A stretch of DNA of 14,695 bases, from assembly GCA_937941715.1 (NCBI GenBank), contig CALDGX010000043.1, positions 1 to 14,695 of the forward strand, written 5' to 3'. This document shows positions 8,029-14,695 of this stretch, piece after piece. The notes under the pieces were generated by a model that ran no database searches, was not told where the DNA came from, and saw nothing but the letters and a program-made list of their open reading frames with translations. The DNA is from an uncultured Chloracidobacterium sp. (lineage in GTDB: Bacteria; Acidobacteriota; Blastocatellia; Pyrinomonadales; Pyrinomonadaceae). How positions within the stretch are numbered: position 1 is the first letter of the stretch; each line of letters starts with the position of its first letter. A program made the position numbers and the translations under genes.

Positions 8029-8313
8029 ATCGGAAACAACTAGAAACAACCAGAAACTAAACGATGCCCAGTGGAAGGGTTGATGAACGCCTGATGATTT
8101 ATTCTGTGTTACCGAAACGGCTACTTTCTGATGCGCCTGAGCGCTTGAGTGTCCGCTGAGATACTCTGCATAAAATGCCGTAGCAATCAATTGCGTTGAC
8201 TTATCACTTGAGGTCCACTGCGACAAGATTACCAACGAAGTCTCCGTGCCCAATATTGCCCCAGAATACCGGTCAACTCTTCGCCGGTAATGGTTTTGCC
8301 CTGCGTCATACCG
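8029..8313 (-). pseudogene. Remnant of a second CHAT-domain gene (C-terminal tail only)
   Basis: Immediately after the TAA stop of the intact CHAT gene (8314-8316) the same frame stays open to a TAG at 7894-7896. From about 8259 to 8029 it encodes a clear homologue of the last ~75 residues of the intact CHAT protein. Matching blocks include SQWTSSDKST against AQWEANDRST, FYAEY against FYEHY, VTQNKSSGVHQPF against MIQNKSAGSHEPY, and HWASF against FWAAF. The roughly 20 codons before it (8313-8260) and the stretch after it show no recognisable homology. The catalytic His and Cys regions are absent, no credible start exists (a TTG at 8251-8253 is the only near option), and divergence from the intact copy is substantial. 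I read it as the scar of a tandem CHAT paralogue mostly lost by deletion. Read-through of the intact gene would append it as a C-terminal extension, which is unlikely to be functional. Confidence 0.8.
8033..8060. repeat. Short 10-base tandem repeat
   Basis: On the plus strand the unit GAAACAAC plus two bases occurs at 8033 and 8043, followed by an imperfect third unit GAAACTAA at 8053. It lies at the end of the CHAT remnant, where the protein alignment to the intact copy degrades. It may reflect slippage in decaying sequence. Confidence 0.5.
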
Positions 8314-10896
8314 TTAGCGATAGTCGCCTAGAAGAAAGAAAGCCGCCCAGAAATAAGGCTCGTGCGATCCAGCTGATTTGTTTTGGATCATTGATAAAGA
8401 TGCAGCCTGTAAAGCCTTCGCTGTCGAACTCCCCTCACGATAATGCTCGTAGAATTTCTGGGTAAACAGCTCAGTTGACCGGTCATTCGCCTCCCATTGT
8501 GCGGATATCACCGACGAACTTCCTGACCCCAGAAGCGCCCATGCGATACTTACGAGTCCTTCACCATTAAGCACATTGCTCGTTTCGCACGAGGCGAGAA
8601 ACGTGAGGTTCTGCTTTTTGAGACGAATGCTTAGAAGGTCTTGCACGGTGATACGCCCCGGATCCTTGCCGTTCGCCTTAAACGCCAAAAAAGACTCCAG
8701 CGGTTCATCCGGGTTGAGTTGTGCATGCATCGAGAAGTGTAAAATGTCGGAGTCACCGGCAGAGCCAAGGAACTGCATTCGTGTCGCACCAATAAAAGGC
8801 TTCGATCCAAAAATGCCTGCGATTTTTGCAGCTTCGCGATTAACGTACGCCAAATAACGGTCTTGAAATGAATCATTAGCAAAAACCTGAACGGTTTTTC
8901 GGATTGGAGCCGGCTGCCGGAGTTCGTTCAGAAGCGTTGATACAGACGGAGAGTAGGTTACGGTTCGATCTTCGATCAGATAAGATTCACCATCAGGGCT
9001 TAATGCATGGAACGGAATCTTCCACAAGCCTTTGTCCGGTACGATCACGATATGGTTCGCATTCAGCGACAATGGAGCAAGTAGCTTGTCATAGATTTCT
9101 TTTCCGTCCTTCTTGAAGAAGATCCTATCGCGAATCTTTGTTCGGATGGATTGTGCAATCAGACCAGCCTCCCTCTCTGAAAGCGACAATTCGACCGCCC
9201 GGACTGGTTTTCGGTCCTCGATTACATACGCTCGCAACTGGCCACCGGGATTGAAAAAGTATGAGACAATCGCGGTGTCATGAAGTAGATTTTTATTGTT
9301 GAGCAAATCCCGATCGACTTTTCGTTTAGTTTCGGTTTGAGGTAAAGAGAGAGCTACGGATTTCTCAATACCCGCCAATTCCTCGCGCGCGTTCCCGCCA
9401 TCAACTAATTGAGTTGAGAGAACCTCCACAAGTTTGCGAATCTCGATATCTAGATCGGCTTTACGTCGAAGAGCTGAATTCTCGATGCGATCACGAAGCA
9501 CACGAGCCTTCGAGTAATCGGCAAGTTCTAAAGCGGCAGTTGCGTTGTTTCTGCTATCTTCTATTTCTGCCATCAACCTGTAAACGGAATGGTAAGTCTC
9601 TAGCATCGACAACGACAACATGGTGTCTTCTGTCGGTCGATCACTTTCGATGATCGCTGCTGAGCGCCTTGCGTACTCAATGGCCAATTGCTGTTCCTTT
9701 AATTGCCAGTATCCCTTGGCCAGACTAAAATATACGCCCGGCAGATCCTCACGAAAGTTACCTTCCTCAGTGATCTTCTCTAGGACCTTCATTTGCTTGA
9801 TCAATCCGGCCCAGTCTTTTCTTCTTTCGGCGAGGATTGCCTTCCAGTGCGGAACAATATACTCGGAGTGAGCCTTCAGCGGTTCGAGTTCCTTGAAATA
9901 TTGCTCGGACACCTCAGTTCGGCCTTGTAGGCCGGCGATGACGGCTTTTCCCAGGATCGATTCAAATTGAAATCTCTTTTTCCGATCGACGCGGTCAAGT
10001 GTAATGAGATGTTTCTCGGCGCTCTTTAGGTCACCGTCGTATAGGGAAGTGAGTATAAGCGGAGTGAGAAATAGAGAGCTCTGATATTCGTCGTTCGCTG
10101 CTAAGGCAAGTCTCAGGCCCGTTTCACGCATTTGCTTTGCTCTTCGCGCCTGAGCCGCCGCACTTAGAAGCCCTCCGAACTCGTAGAGTGCGAGGCGGTG
10201 ACGGAATTTGAATTCGGTTTTCTCGCTGATCTTGACCAGTCTTTCTCCGTACTCTATCGCTCTTGCATAATTGAATTTGGATGCCCACGCGAGGCTTAGA
10301 TGTCCAAGGACATCGAGGTGCGCGGATATAGGAAGGCCGCTAGCCAGTTTCTCGGCTTTTTCAAGCCAGATGATCGCAGCCACGTCGTACCCAGACGAGT
10401 ACATTATCCGGCCGATGGCGAGATGATATTCGACCTTGATTTGCGGATCTGAAGGAGCAGCTACGATAGCGCTGCGGGCGGACTTTATCGCAGATGGAAA
10501 GTCCCGCTGGGTCCGGAAATGAGTGGCCCTAGCGAGATAGGCTGCCGCAATTCTTCGAGGCTGTCGTGAAAGTTCAGCGTCTGCCAAGGCTTCTTCGAGA
10601 ACCGTCGCCGCTACTTCATACCGCTCCAGCCGCATCAGGGCCAGAGCATAAAAAACGTTAATTTCGGAAGCGGTGGCCACTGTTCCGGTCTTGCGTGCTT
10701 TCAGAAGAGCTTCAGGGGCTTGGCTCACAACCTCGTCGAATTGTCCGTTGTTGAAGAAAATTCGTAAAGGCGAAAGGGCATTCGATTGACCTTGGATTCC
10801 GAGCGCTGCGAGAAGCAAAAGTAGCAAGCCGGTTAATATTGACCGGCTTGCTATTGCTAAACCAATTAAACACCCTTTCGAAAAGCTCTGGTCCAT
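8314..10896 (-). CDS. TPR-CHAT caspase-like protease with signal-like N-terminus
   Basis: The 860-residue protein has three parts. Residues 1-38 carry a basic residue followed by a hydrophobic run (LTGLLLLLLAALGI at 21-34) ending in small and polar residues, fitting an export signal or membrane anchor. Residues about 75-470 are helical repeats of TPR type, for example ERYEVAATVLEEALADAE near 91-108. Residues about 530-860 are a CHAT (caspase HetF-associated with TPRs) domain, a clan CD cysteine protease fold. The expected dyad is present: the His in LHFSMHA (H724) and the Cys in LASCETS (C770), and the tail FWAAFFLLGDYR is typical of the family. It should therefore be an active protease, acting outside the cytoplasm if the signal works. 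Its ATG abuts the TAA of the small secreted peptide gene with no good ribosome site of its own, so it probably depends on coupling. Its substrate is unknown; the neighbouring peptide and the anti-sigma ectodomain are candidates (inference). Confidence 0.9.
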   Translation of the reverse strand: MDQSFSKGCLIGLAIASRSILTGLLLLLLAALGIQGQSNALSPLRIFFNNGQFDEVVSQAPEALLKARKTGTVATASEINVFYALALMRLERYEVAATVLEEALADAELSRQPRRIAAAYLARATHFRTQRDFPSAIKSARSAIVAAPSDPQIKVEYHLAIGRIMYSSGYDVAAIIWLEKAEKLASGLPISAHLDVLGHLSLAWASKFNYARAIEYGERLVKISEKTEFKFRHRLALYEFGGLLSAAAQARRAKQMRETGLRLALAANDEYQSSLFLTPLILTSLYDGDLKSAEKHLITLDRVDRKKRFQFESILGKAVIAGLQGRTEVSEQYFKELEPLKAHSEYIVPHWKAILAERRKDWAGLIKQMKVLEKITEEGNFREDLPGVYFSLAKGYWQLKEQQLAIEYARRSAAIIESDRPTEDTMLSLSMLETYHSVYRLMAEIEDSRNNATAALELADYSKARVLRDRIENSALRRKADLDIEIRKLVEVLSTQLVDGGNAREELAGIEKSVALSLPQTETKRKVDRDLLNNKNLLHDTAIVSYFFNPGGQLRAYVIEDRKPVRAVELSLSEREAGLIAQSIRTKIRDRIFFKKDGKEIYDKLLAPLSLNANHIVIVPDKGLWKIPFHALSPDGESYLIEDRTVTYSPSVSTLLNELRQPAPIRKTVQVFANDSFQDRYLAYVNREAAKIAGIFGSKPFIGATRMQFLGSAGDSDILHFSMHAQLNPDEPLESFLAFKANGKDPGRITVQDLLSIRLKKQNLTFLASCETSNVLNGEGLVSIAWALLGSGSSSVISAQWEANDRSTELFTQKFYEHYREGSSTAKALQAASLSMIQNKSAGSHEPYFWAAFFLLGDYR
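10822..10853. repeat. Perfect inverted repeat inside the CHAT signal-peptide codons
   Basis: TAGCAAGCCGGT (10822-10833) and ACCGGCTTGCTA (10842-10853) are perfect 12-base inverted arms around an 8-base spacer. The pair covers codons 15-25 of the CHAT gene, starting 43 bases inside the ATG. In the mRNA it would form a stable hairpin close to the start codon. It could act as a translation brake or attenuator, be a protein-binding site, or be a coincidence of Leu/Ala/Gly/Ser codons. Confidence 0.75.
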
Positions 10897-11145
10897 TTAG
10901 TTATCTCGAGGGCGGCAGTCACCGTTGCCGTTATCACCGCCCTCAGTATTCGGACGACAGTTCTGGCATATTCGGAAGGGGCAGCTTTCACCGCCGAACG
11001 CCGATAGGACCTGTTCCAAGACGATCGTGAGGAGTCCCGGAGCGGCCCCAGCAGTACCCGCTATAAGCGGTCCGGTTGCAAAGATGTTGCCGACCAGACA
11101 TATCGAAAGCACCAGCATTAAGCCAAGTGATTTAATTCTCTTCAT
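10897..11145 (-). CDS. Small secreted cysteine-containing peptide (82 residues), unknown family
   Basis: I do not recognise this family. The N-terminus has a classic signal peptide: MKRIK, then a hydrophobic core (LGLMLVLSICLV, residues 7-18) and a likely cleavage site after FA at 22-23. The mature part would be about 59 residues. A Gly/Ala-rich hydrophobic segment (about 25-52) is followed by a tail with four cysteines (55, 60, 63, 77; spacing C-x4-C-x2-C-x13-C) and a polar, Gly/Asn-rich, RPRDN end. The start overlaps the S9 peptidase stop as ATGA, and a strong AAGGAG site lies 7 bases upstream, so translation is likely robust. The stop TAA abuts the CHAT start. Its position between two exported proteases suggests a substrate, signal or effector peptide, but nothing shows which. 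Disulphides or metal binding by the cysteines are both possible. Confidence 0.8.
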   Translation of the reverse strand: MKRIKSLGLMLVLSICLVGNIFATGPLIAGTAGAAPGLLTIVLEQVLSAFGGESCPFRICQNCRPNTEGGDNGNGDCRPRDN

Positions 11146-13121
11146 TTGTTTTCTCCTTTTTTGTTTAGTTGTTGCCTCAAAAACTCATACATCGCTGTAG
11201 TTACATAACGACCGGCCACGCCGTGTCCTGCTTCTTTTGCATATATGAACCAAACTTCGTTCCCCTTTCTCTGTAGTTGAGATTTGAGGTCGAGAACGTT
11301 CTTCTCGGGATTTCTTGAATCCAGCTTTCCCCTAGTCATAAATAACGGAGCACTGCTCCAACGATCTACGTTGTTTAATGGAGAAAGATCGTCAAGTTCT
11401 TTCATTAGTTTGTCGTCTTTCGGATCGCCGTATTCGTTGATCGAGAAGTCGTCAATAGAACTTTGGGAAAGTAAGCCCCTAATTGAAACCAGCGGGTATT
11501 CGGCTATGACGGCTTTTACCCGCTTTGGTTCCAGCAACCCTGAGGCAAGAGCGATAAAGCCGCCGTAACTCTCACCGCGGACAACTATCCTGTCGCTGTC
11601 AAGCTCAGGTTGTTTTTCGACCCAGTCCAGCAAAGCCGAGATGTCCTTCACCGCGTCACGCCTTTTGGGGCCGTTATCGGCATCCATGAACTCGATTCCA
11701 AAGCCTCTCGATCCGCGAATATTGGTGTGTATGATCGTAAAACCAAGATGTGTCGCGAATCTCAGCGCCTGAGAATTGAATACCGGCCGATCGATGACTT
11801 GCGGCCCGCCGTGAACAAAGATAAGCACTGGCGACCTTCCCTCAATTCGTTGGGGCTTGATCATATAGCCTGATATTTCGAGGCCATCGAAGGACTTCCA
11901 CTTTATTACTTCTGGTCCACGTACCTTGTTCTCAAACCGGGCTGGTATCCTCTCTTTTGTCCACGCCGTAGTTCGTTTGGACGAGATGTCGAATACCTCT
12001 ATTGAGGCTGGCTTAGCAATGTTCTCAGTTGTGTAGACAATCTCCGTATTTGAAAGCCATCGGGTGTTCCAGATAACATATGAGCCGCGAATGAAAGGTG
12101 GCACTGTCTCAGTGATCGTGTTCTTCCCCAACCTGCCGACGCGCATGTTGTCAATCCCATCCCGCATCTCCTGAATTAAGAAGGATTTTTTATCCGGTGA
12201 GATCTTTACGTCCTGCAGATTTACGATTCCATTGGGCAAGCTTACACGGCTCCTACCTCCGTTCTTAAGGTCCATCGAGGCAAGACAGGTCTCTGGACCG
12301 CATTCCGCAGATCCTTCAGACAGCCAGAAGACTCGTCCTTGGCCGAAAAATCCTCTTGTCGAGTTACCTTTATCCTCGACTGTGGTCAGCTTTTTCGAAT
12401 TCAAGTCGTAAATATACAGGCTCTGGTTACTGGACGATTTCCAATATTTAAGAAGAACCTTATTTTTCTCCGAGTCAATGACATTCCAGATGCCCTTCAG
12501 GTCAAGGTCGTAGCAGGTAATTTTTGACAGGTCGTGGCCGCATAGTCGGGTTGCTTTTTTCTCGTAGTCAGTCTGCGCATAAAAGATCGTCTTACCAGTT
12601 TCATCCCAAACAAACGATTCCACGGATTCATCCTTGCCGGAAAATGAGGAAAGCTTGCGTATATTTCCGTTTTCATCCCGGAGATGCAATTCAAAGTTGT
12701 CTGCATCTTCCTTGTCGTCGATGAAGGCGAATACTCCACCTTTCGGACTTACGCGAACCATATTCGGGGAACGGCCGTCGATCAGGTTTTGCGGTTTTCC
12801 CATCGCCGAACCGAGCCGATAAATATACGACTTTTCATCGGTTACCAGTATCGTGCGATTCTTCCGGTCAACGTCCCAGATTAGGTTGCTTCTTACTTCC
12901 GAGGGATCGAAAAAGAGGTGTTCAACATCTGCGTTCCTTATCGTTGGAATTCCCTCGATAGCAAACGAAGGTGGTACCGGAAATTCGTCGGTCACCTGAC
13001 CAGATGCCGAAATAACAGACAAAAGAACAATCGAAAGCAGTACGAATGTTGTAATGGATGTGACAGGGATCGACGACGACGAGACGTCATATCTAGTCAG
13101 CTTGTGAATGGACTGGTTCAT
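11142..13121 (-). CDS. Exported S9 (prolyl oligopeptidase-type) serine peptidase
   Basis: The 659-residue protein has an N-terminal hydrophobic segment (about 18-38, ending SVISASGQ) that fits a signal peptide. A seven-bladed-type beta-propeller region (about 65-400) with repeated Ser/Asp/Trp-rich strands follows. The C-terminal alpha/beta-hydrolase domain has the oxyanion motif HGGP (437-440), the nucleophile motif GESYGG (516-521, Ser518), Asp601 in GKLDSRNP and His633 in AGHG, so the catalytic triad is complete. Family members cleave short peptides, usually under about 30 residues, because the propeller restricts access. Exact class within S9 (acylaminoacyl-peptidase or dipeptidyl-peptidase type) cannot be fixed by eye. 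Its ATG overlaps the anti-sigma stop as ATGA, with GGAGG 7 bases upstream, and its stop overlaps the small peptide start. It may trim or destroy peptides released by the neighbouring CHAT protease (inference). Confidence 0.93.
   Translation of the reverse strand: MNQSIHKLTRYDVSSSSIPVTSITTFVLLSIVLLSVISASGQVTDEFPVPPSFAIEGIPTIRNADVEHLFFDPSEVRSNLIWDVDRKNRTILVTDEKSYIYRLGSAMGKPQNLIDGRSPNMVRVSPKGGVFAFIDDKEDADNFELHLRDENGNIRKLSSFSGKDESVESFVWDETGKTIFYAQTDYEKKATRLCGHDLSKITCYDLDLKGIWNVIDSEKNKVLLKYWKSSSNQSLYIYDLNSKKLTTVEDKGNSTRGFFGQGRVFWLSEGSAECGPETCLASMDLKNGGRSRVSLPNGIVNLQDVKISPDKKSFLIQEMRDGIDNMRVGRLGKNTITETVPPFIRGSYVIWNTRWLSNTEIVYTTENIAKPASIEVFDISSKRTTAWTKERIPARFENKVRGPEVIKWKSFDGLEISGYMIKPQRIEGRSPVLIFVHGGPQVIDRPVFNSQALRFATHLGFTIIHTNIRGSRGFGIEFMDADNGPKRRDAVKDISALLDWVEKQPELDSDRIVVRGESYGGFIALASGLLEPKRVKAVIAEYPLVSIRGLLSQSSIDDFSINEYGDPKDDKLMKELDDLSPLNNVDRWSSAPLFMTRGKLDSRNPEKNVLDLKSQLQRKGNEVWFIYAKEAGHGVAGRYVTTAMYEFLRQQLNKKGENK
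11153..11158 (-). promoter_or_regulatory. Strong Shine-Dalgarno sequence of the small peptide gene
   Basis: On the minus strand these bases read AAGGAG, 7 bases before the ATG at 11143-11145 and inside the last codons of the S9 peptidase gene. It is among the best ribosome sites in the window, which supports the peptide as a real and well-translated gene. Confidence 0.7.
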
Positions 13122-14029
13122 GGCTTTGCCTCCACGCAGCGTACGGTTGCGGCTGTCTTCTTCTGGACAGAAACGGCACCGTTTGATTGTGCGTTATTTG
13201 TTAGATCGCCGACCTTGAAATTCTGTGATTCGCTTACGATCCTTTCCCCGCTTTCAAGGGTCACGACCATGCGCAGCTTATAAACAGTTTCATTGTCAAG
13301 TTTCGCTGAAACCACATGGGAAGTTTTGTCAACGGTCTCAAAATGGTCTATCAGCTTTTCGTCAAGGTCAGACAGGTAGACATTGAGTTTGACTGTTCCA
13401 TGGACTTTGTTCCATCTTAGCAGCAGACCTGTTTCGGTAAGTCTGGCTTCAAGACCGACAGACCTTTGGCCTCCACACGGTAGCTTCCCGCGAGTTTCTG
13501 AGTTTCGAACTTCCGGCACTTTGGTCACGACCTTTCTGGTCGTTACTTGACGCCTCTTTAGATTCGACGGCGTATTGGTTACGTCTGTTTGAATCGTTGG
13601 TCTTGTGGCCGCATGATCTCGCTCGTCGGAAGTTGTGCCATCGACTGAGCCTTTCGGCTTCACTTCAAAGACTGTTTCTATCGGAGGTTCATTGCTTCTT
13701 ACAACGATATCCCCGGACGAAGTTAACCCCTGAACGCCCACAAAATATATTCCGGCCAGGAGTAGAACTGCGAATCCCGCAAAGGCCCCTACCCTTGCAA
13801 AGGACAGTAACGGTAAATTGAGAAATCGGTATTCTTGTTCAGATTCATCCAATCGAGGCAGGTCGGCACCGAGAACACAGTCCCGGAAATCCTGCGGAGT
13901 TACTGATGGCAGTTTTGCTCGACATTCTTTGCATGCGAGAAGATGTCGGCCGATCTCAATCGATCGCGAGGAAAAACTATCCGTCCGAAACATGGCGACC
14001 TCAGTAGCTGATAAGTGATCTTGATTCAT
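13118..14029 (-). CDS. Membrane anti-sigma factor with zinc-binding domain and fibronectin-like ectodomain
   Basis: The 303-residue protein is laid out like a transmembrane anti-sigma factor. The N-terminal cytoplasmic part has a zf-HC2-type H-x3-C-x2-C motif (H29, C33, C36 in HLLACKEC), known in ZAS-family anti-sigma factors. A single transmembrane helix lies at about 77-99 (VGAFAGFAVLLLAGIYFVGV). A Thr/Arg/Lys-rich linker (about 100-190) follows, then a C-terminal domain (about 190-275) whose alternating strand pattern with LLLRWNKV and YKLRMVVTLESGE resembles fibronectin type III. The N-terminus should hold the sigma factor encoded directly upstream, and the ectodomain is placed to sense envelope state or be cut by a protease. 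Its ATG directly abuts the sigma TAA. The nearest AAGGAG is 12 bases from the ATG, longer than ideal, so coupling is likely. The fold of the ectodomain is judged by eye. Confidence 0.82.
   Translation of the reverse strand: MNQDHLSATEVAMFRTDSFSSRSIEIGRHLLACKECRAKLPSVTPQDFRDCVLGADLPRLDESEQEYRFLNLPLLSFARVGAFAGFAVLLLAGIYFVGVQGLTSSGDIVVRSNEPPIETVFEVKPKGSVDGTTSDERDHAATRPTIQTDVTNTPSNLKRRQVTTRKVVTKVPEVRNSETRGKLPCGGQRSVGLEARLTETGLLLRWNKVHGTVKLNVYLSDLDEKLIDHFETVDKTSHVVSAKLDNETVYKLRMVVTLESGERIVSESQNFKVGDLTNNAQSNGAVSVQKKTAATVRCVEAKP
13129..13133 (-). promoter_or_regulatory. Shine-Dalgarno sequence of the S9 peptidase gene
   Basis: On the minus strand these bases read GGAGG, 7 bases before the ATG at 13119-13121 and within the anti-sigma coding sequence. 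It supports the chosen S9 peptidase start despite the ATGA overlap. Confidence 0.65.
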
Positions 14030-14695
14030 TTATTTCATCAACTCCTTAAGTCTCTTGCGAGCGTCAAATCTCGCCTTCTTAACCGCGCCTGCGGTTGCCA
14101 CTCTTTGGCCATTGGCCGAATTCGGGGTTGCTATCTCAGCGATTTCAATATCGGTCAGAGGCATTCGTGCTAAAATCCTTTCCCAAGACTCCCTTGTCAG
14201 TTCGAGCTTTGCTAACAGTTGATCCTCTTCAATTCCAAATTGGAAGAGATAAAGCACGAGATCTACCGAACTGAAAAGAAGCGCTTGGCGTTGATAAAGA
14301 CTCAGCCTGCAAATACCTTGCCAGACCGTTTTGACCAAAACCAAAGTCTCTGCGGACGAAGCATCTAGCTCGGCACCCAGAGCCTCGGTTTCATCGAGAG
14401 ATGTCTCGATCCGTTTGTTTCGATTTGAGAGGTTTCGATTTACTTCGTTGTGAGCAGTACGCGCGGTGAAGGACTTCCAATCGGCTTCTGCCATTCGTGA
14501 GCTTTTGTCCTCAAACTTCGTGAGCCACTTCCAAAGCCTTAACGCAGCCTCTTGCGAAATATCAGGAGCCTCATCGGCCACAACAGATCCACGACCAGCG
14601 ATTACTTTGCGAATTAGTTTTAACGATTCTGCAAAAAAGCCCTCCCGATCAAGCGCTCTATCTGACCCACTCGGCGGATCGCCTGGTGAGGTTTG
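14030..14695 (-). CDS. Sigma-70 family (ECF-like) RNA polymerase sigma factor, 5' end outside the window
   Basis: The frame is open from the stop at 14030-14032 to the window edge, 221 residues, with no start needed inside it. A GTG at 14579-14581 could be taken as a start, but it would remove part of sigma region 2. The upstream codons read ESLKLIRKVIAGRGSV and lead into ADEAPDISQEAALRLWKW, the expected region 2.1-2.2 core-binding helices, then FTARTAHNEVNRNLSNRNKR in region 2.3-2.4 style. The C-terminal half is region-4-like: RLSLYQRQALLF near the start, then DIEIAEIA, and a basic end with AVKKARFDARKRLKELMK. Region 4 appears stretched or degenerate compared with standard ECF factors. The product should direct RNA polymerase to its own set of promoters, possibly including this operon's, and be held by the downstream anti-sigma factor. 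Confidence 0.82.
   Translation of the reverse strand, partial: QTSPGDPPSGSDRALDREGFFAESLKLIRKVIAGRGSVVADEAPDISQEAALRLWKWLTKFEDKSSRMAEADWKSFTARTAHNEVNRNLSNRNKRIETSLDETEALGAELDASSAETLVLVKTVWQGICRLSLYQRQALLFSSVDLVLYLFQFGIEEDQLLAKLELTRESWERILARMPLTDIEIAEIATPNSANGQRVATAGAVKKARFDARKRLKELMK

Larger units (their letters stand above)
7849..8313. other. Gap between the two operons
   Basis: This 465-base stretch has no intact gene. It holds the CHAT tail remnant (8313-8029), a short 10-base tandem repeat (8033-8060), a small inverted repeat (CTAGG at 7937-7941 and CCTAG at 7949-7953, 5-base stem) and the AT-rich promoter candidate near 7893-7920. I see no convincing intrinsic terminator for the CHAT operon, since no GC-rich stem is followed by a T run on the minus strand. 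Confidence 0.7.

Noticed and set aside
7894..8253. A functional small gene started by TTG at 8253
   Set aside because: It covers only the CHAT tail, lacks the catalytic dyad, has no ribosome site, and its last ~45 codons have no similarity to anything recognisable; a remnant explains it better.
10822..10853. Inverted repeat in the CHAT gene as an intrinsic terminator or insertion-sequence end
   Set aside because: It is fully inside a coding frame with only a weak T-rich stretch after it, and no transposase or target duplication is near it.
12918..13283. 121-codon plus-strand reading frame antisense to the S9 peptidase/anti-sigma junction
   Set aside because: Both underlying minus-strand genes are well supported by motifs; this and the other plus-strand frames show no domain, ribosome site or sensible composition.
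14030..14581. Sigma factor as a complete 183-residue gene starting at GTG 14581
   Set aside because: The frame remains open to the window edge and the upstream codons encode the start of sigma region 2, so the gene is partial rather than short.
1..14695. CRISPR array or type III-E-like CRISPR partner for the TPR-CHAT protein
   Set aside because: No regularly spaced direct repeats and no Cas gene are visible in the window.

Overview
All convincing genes in this window lie on the minus strand, so transcription runs from high to low coordinates. They form two tightly packed, translationally coupled runs separated by one 465-base gap that holds a decayed gene fragment. GC content looks moderate. 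An ECF-like sigma factor, a membrane anti-sigma factor, an S9 peptidase and a secreted TPR-CHAT protein next to a defence operon suggest an Acidobacteriota-type soil bacterium (Blastocatellia/Pyrinomonadaceae-like). That placement rests on gene style only and is a moderate-to-low confidence inference. I saw no rRNA, tRNA, CRISPR array or insertion sequence.

Right-hand run (14695 down to 8314): a sigma-70 family factor whose 5' end lies beyond the window edge; a zinc-binding transmembrane anti-sigma factor with an extracytoplasmic fibronectin-like domain; an exported S9 prolyl-oligopeptidase-type serine peptidase; an 82-residue secreted cysteine-containing peptide; and an 860-residue TPR-CHAT caspase-like protease with a signal-like N-terminus. 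Every junction is either a 4-base ATGA overlap or a directly abutting TAA-ATG. The five products look like one regulated unit: a signalling pair plus three exported proteins, two of them proteases. A 12-base-arm perfect inverted repeat sits in the signal-peptide codons of the CHAT gene.

Gap (8313 to 7849): directly behind the CHAT stop codon, in the same frame, is a divergent copy of the last ~75 codons of a CHAT domain. It lacks both catalytic residues and is the remnant of a tandem CHAT paralogue. A weak promoter candidate for the next operon follows.

Left-hand run (7848 down to 1): a restriction-modification-like defence operon. It encodes a large SF2/SNF2-type helicase, a DUF4391 protein, a DUF2779 putative dual nuclease (PD-(D/E)XK plus DEDD-type exonuclease), a beta-class type III-like adenine DNA methyltransferase (Mod), and the N-terminal 177 codons of a type III Res helicase/nuclease subunit cut by the window edge. 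The helicase, DUF4391, Mod, Res order is a recurrent arrangement as I know it. The DUF2779 nuclease inside it is the less usual part.
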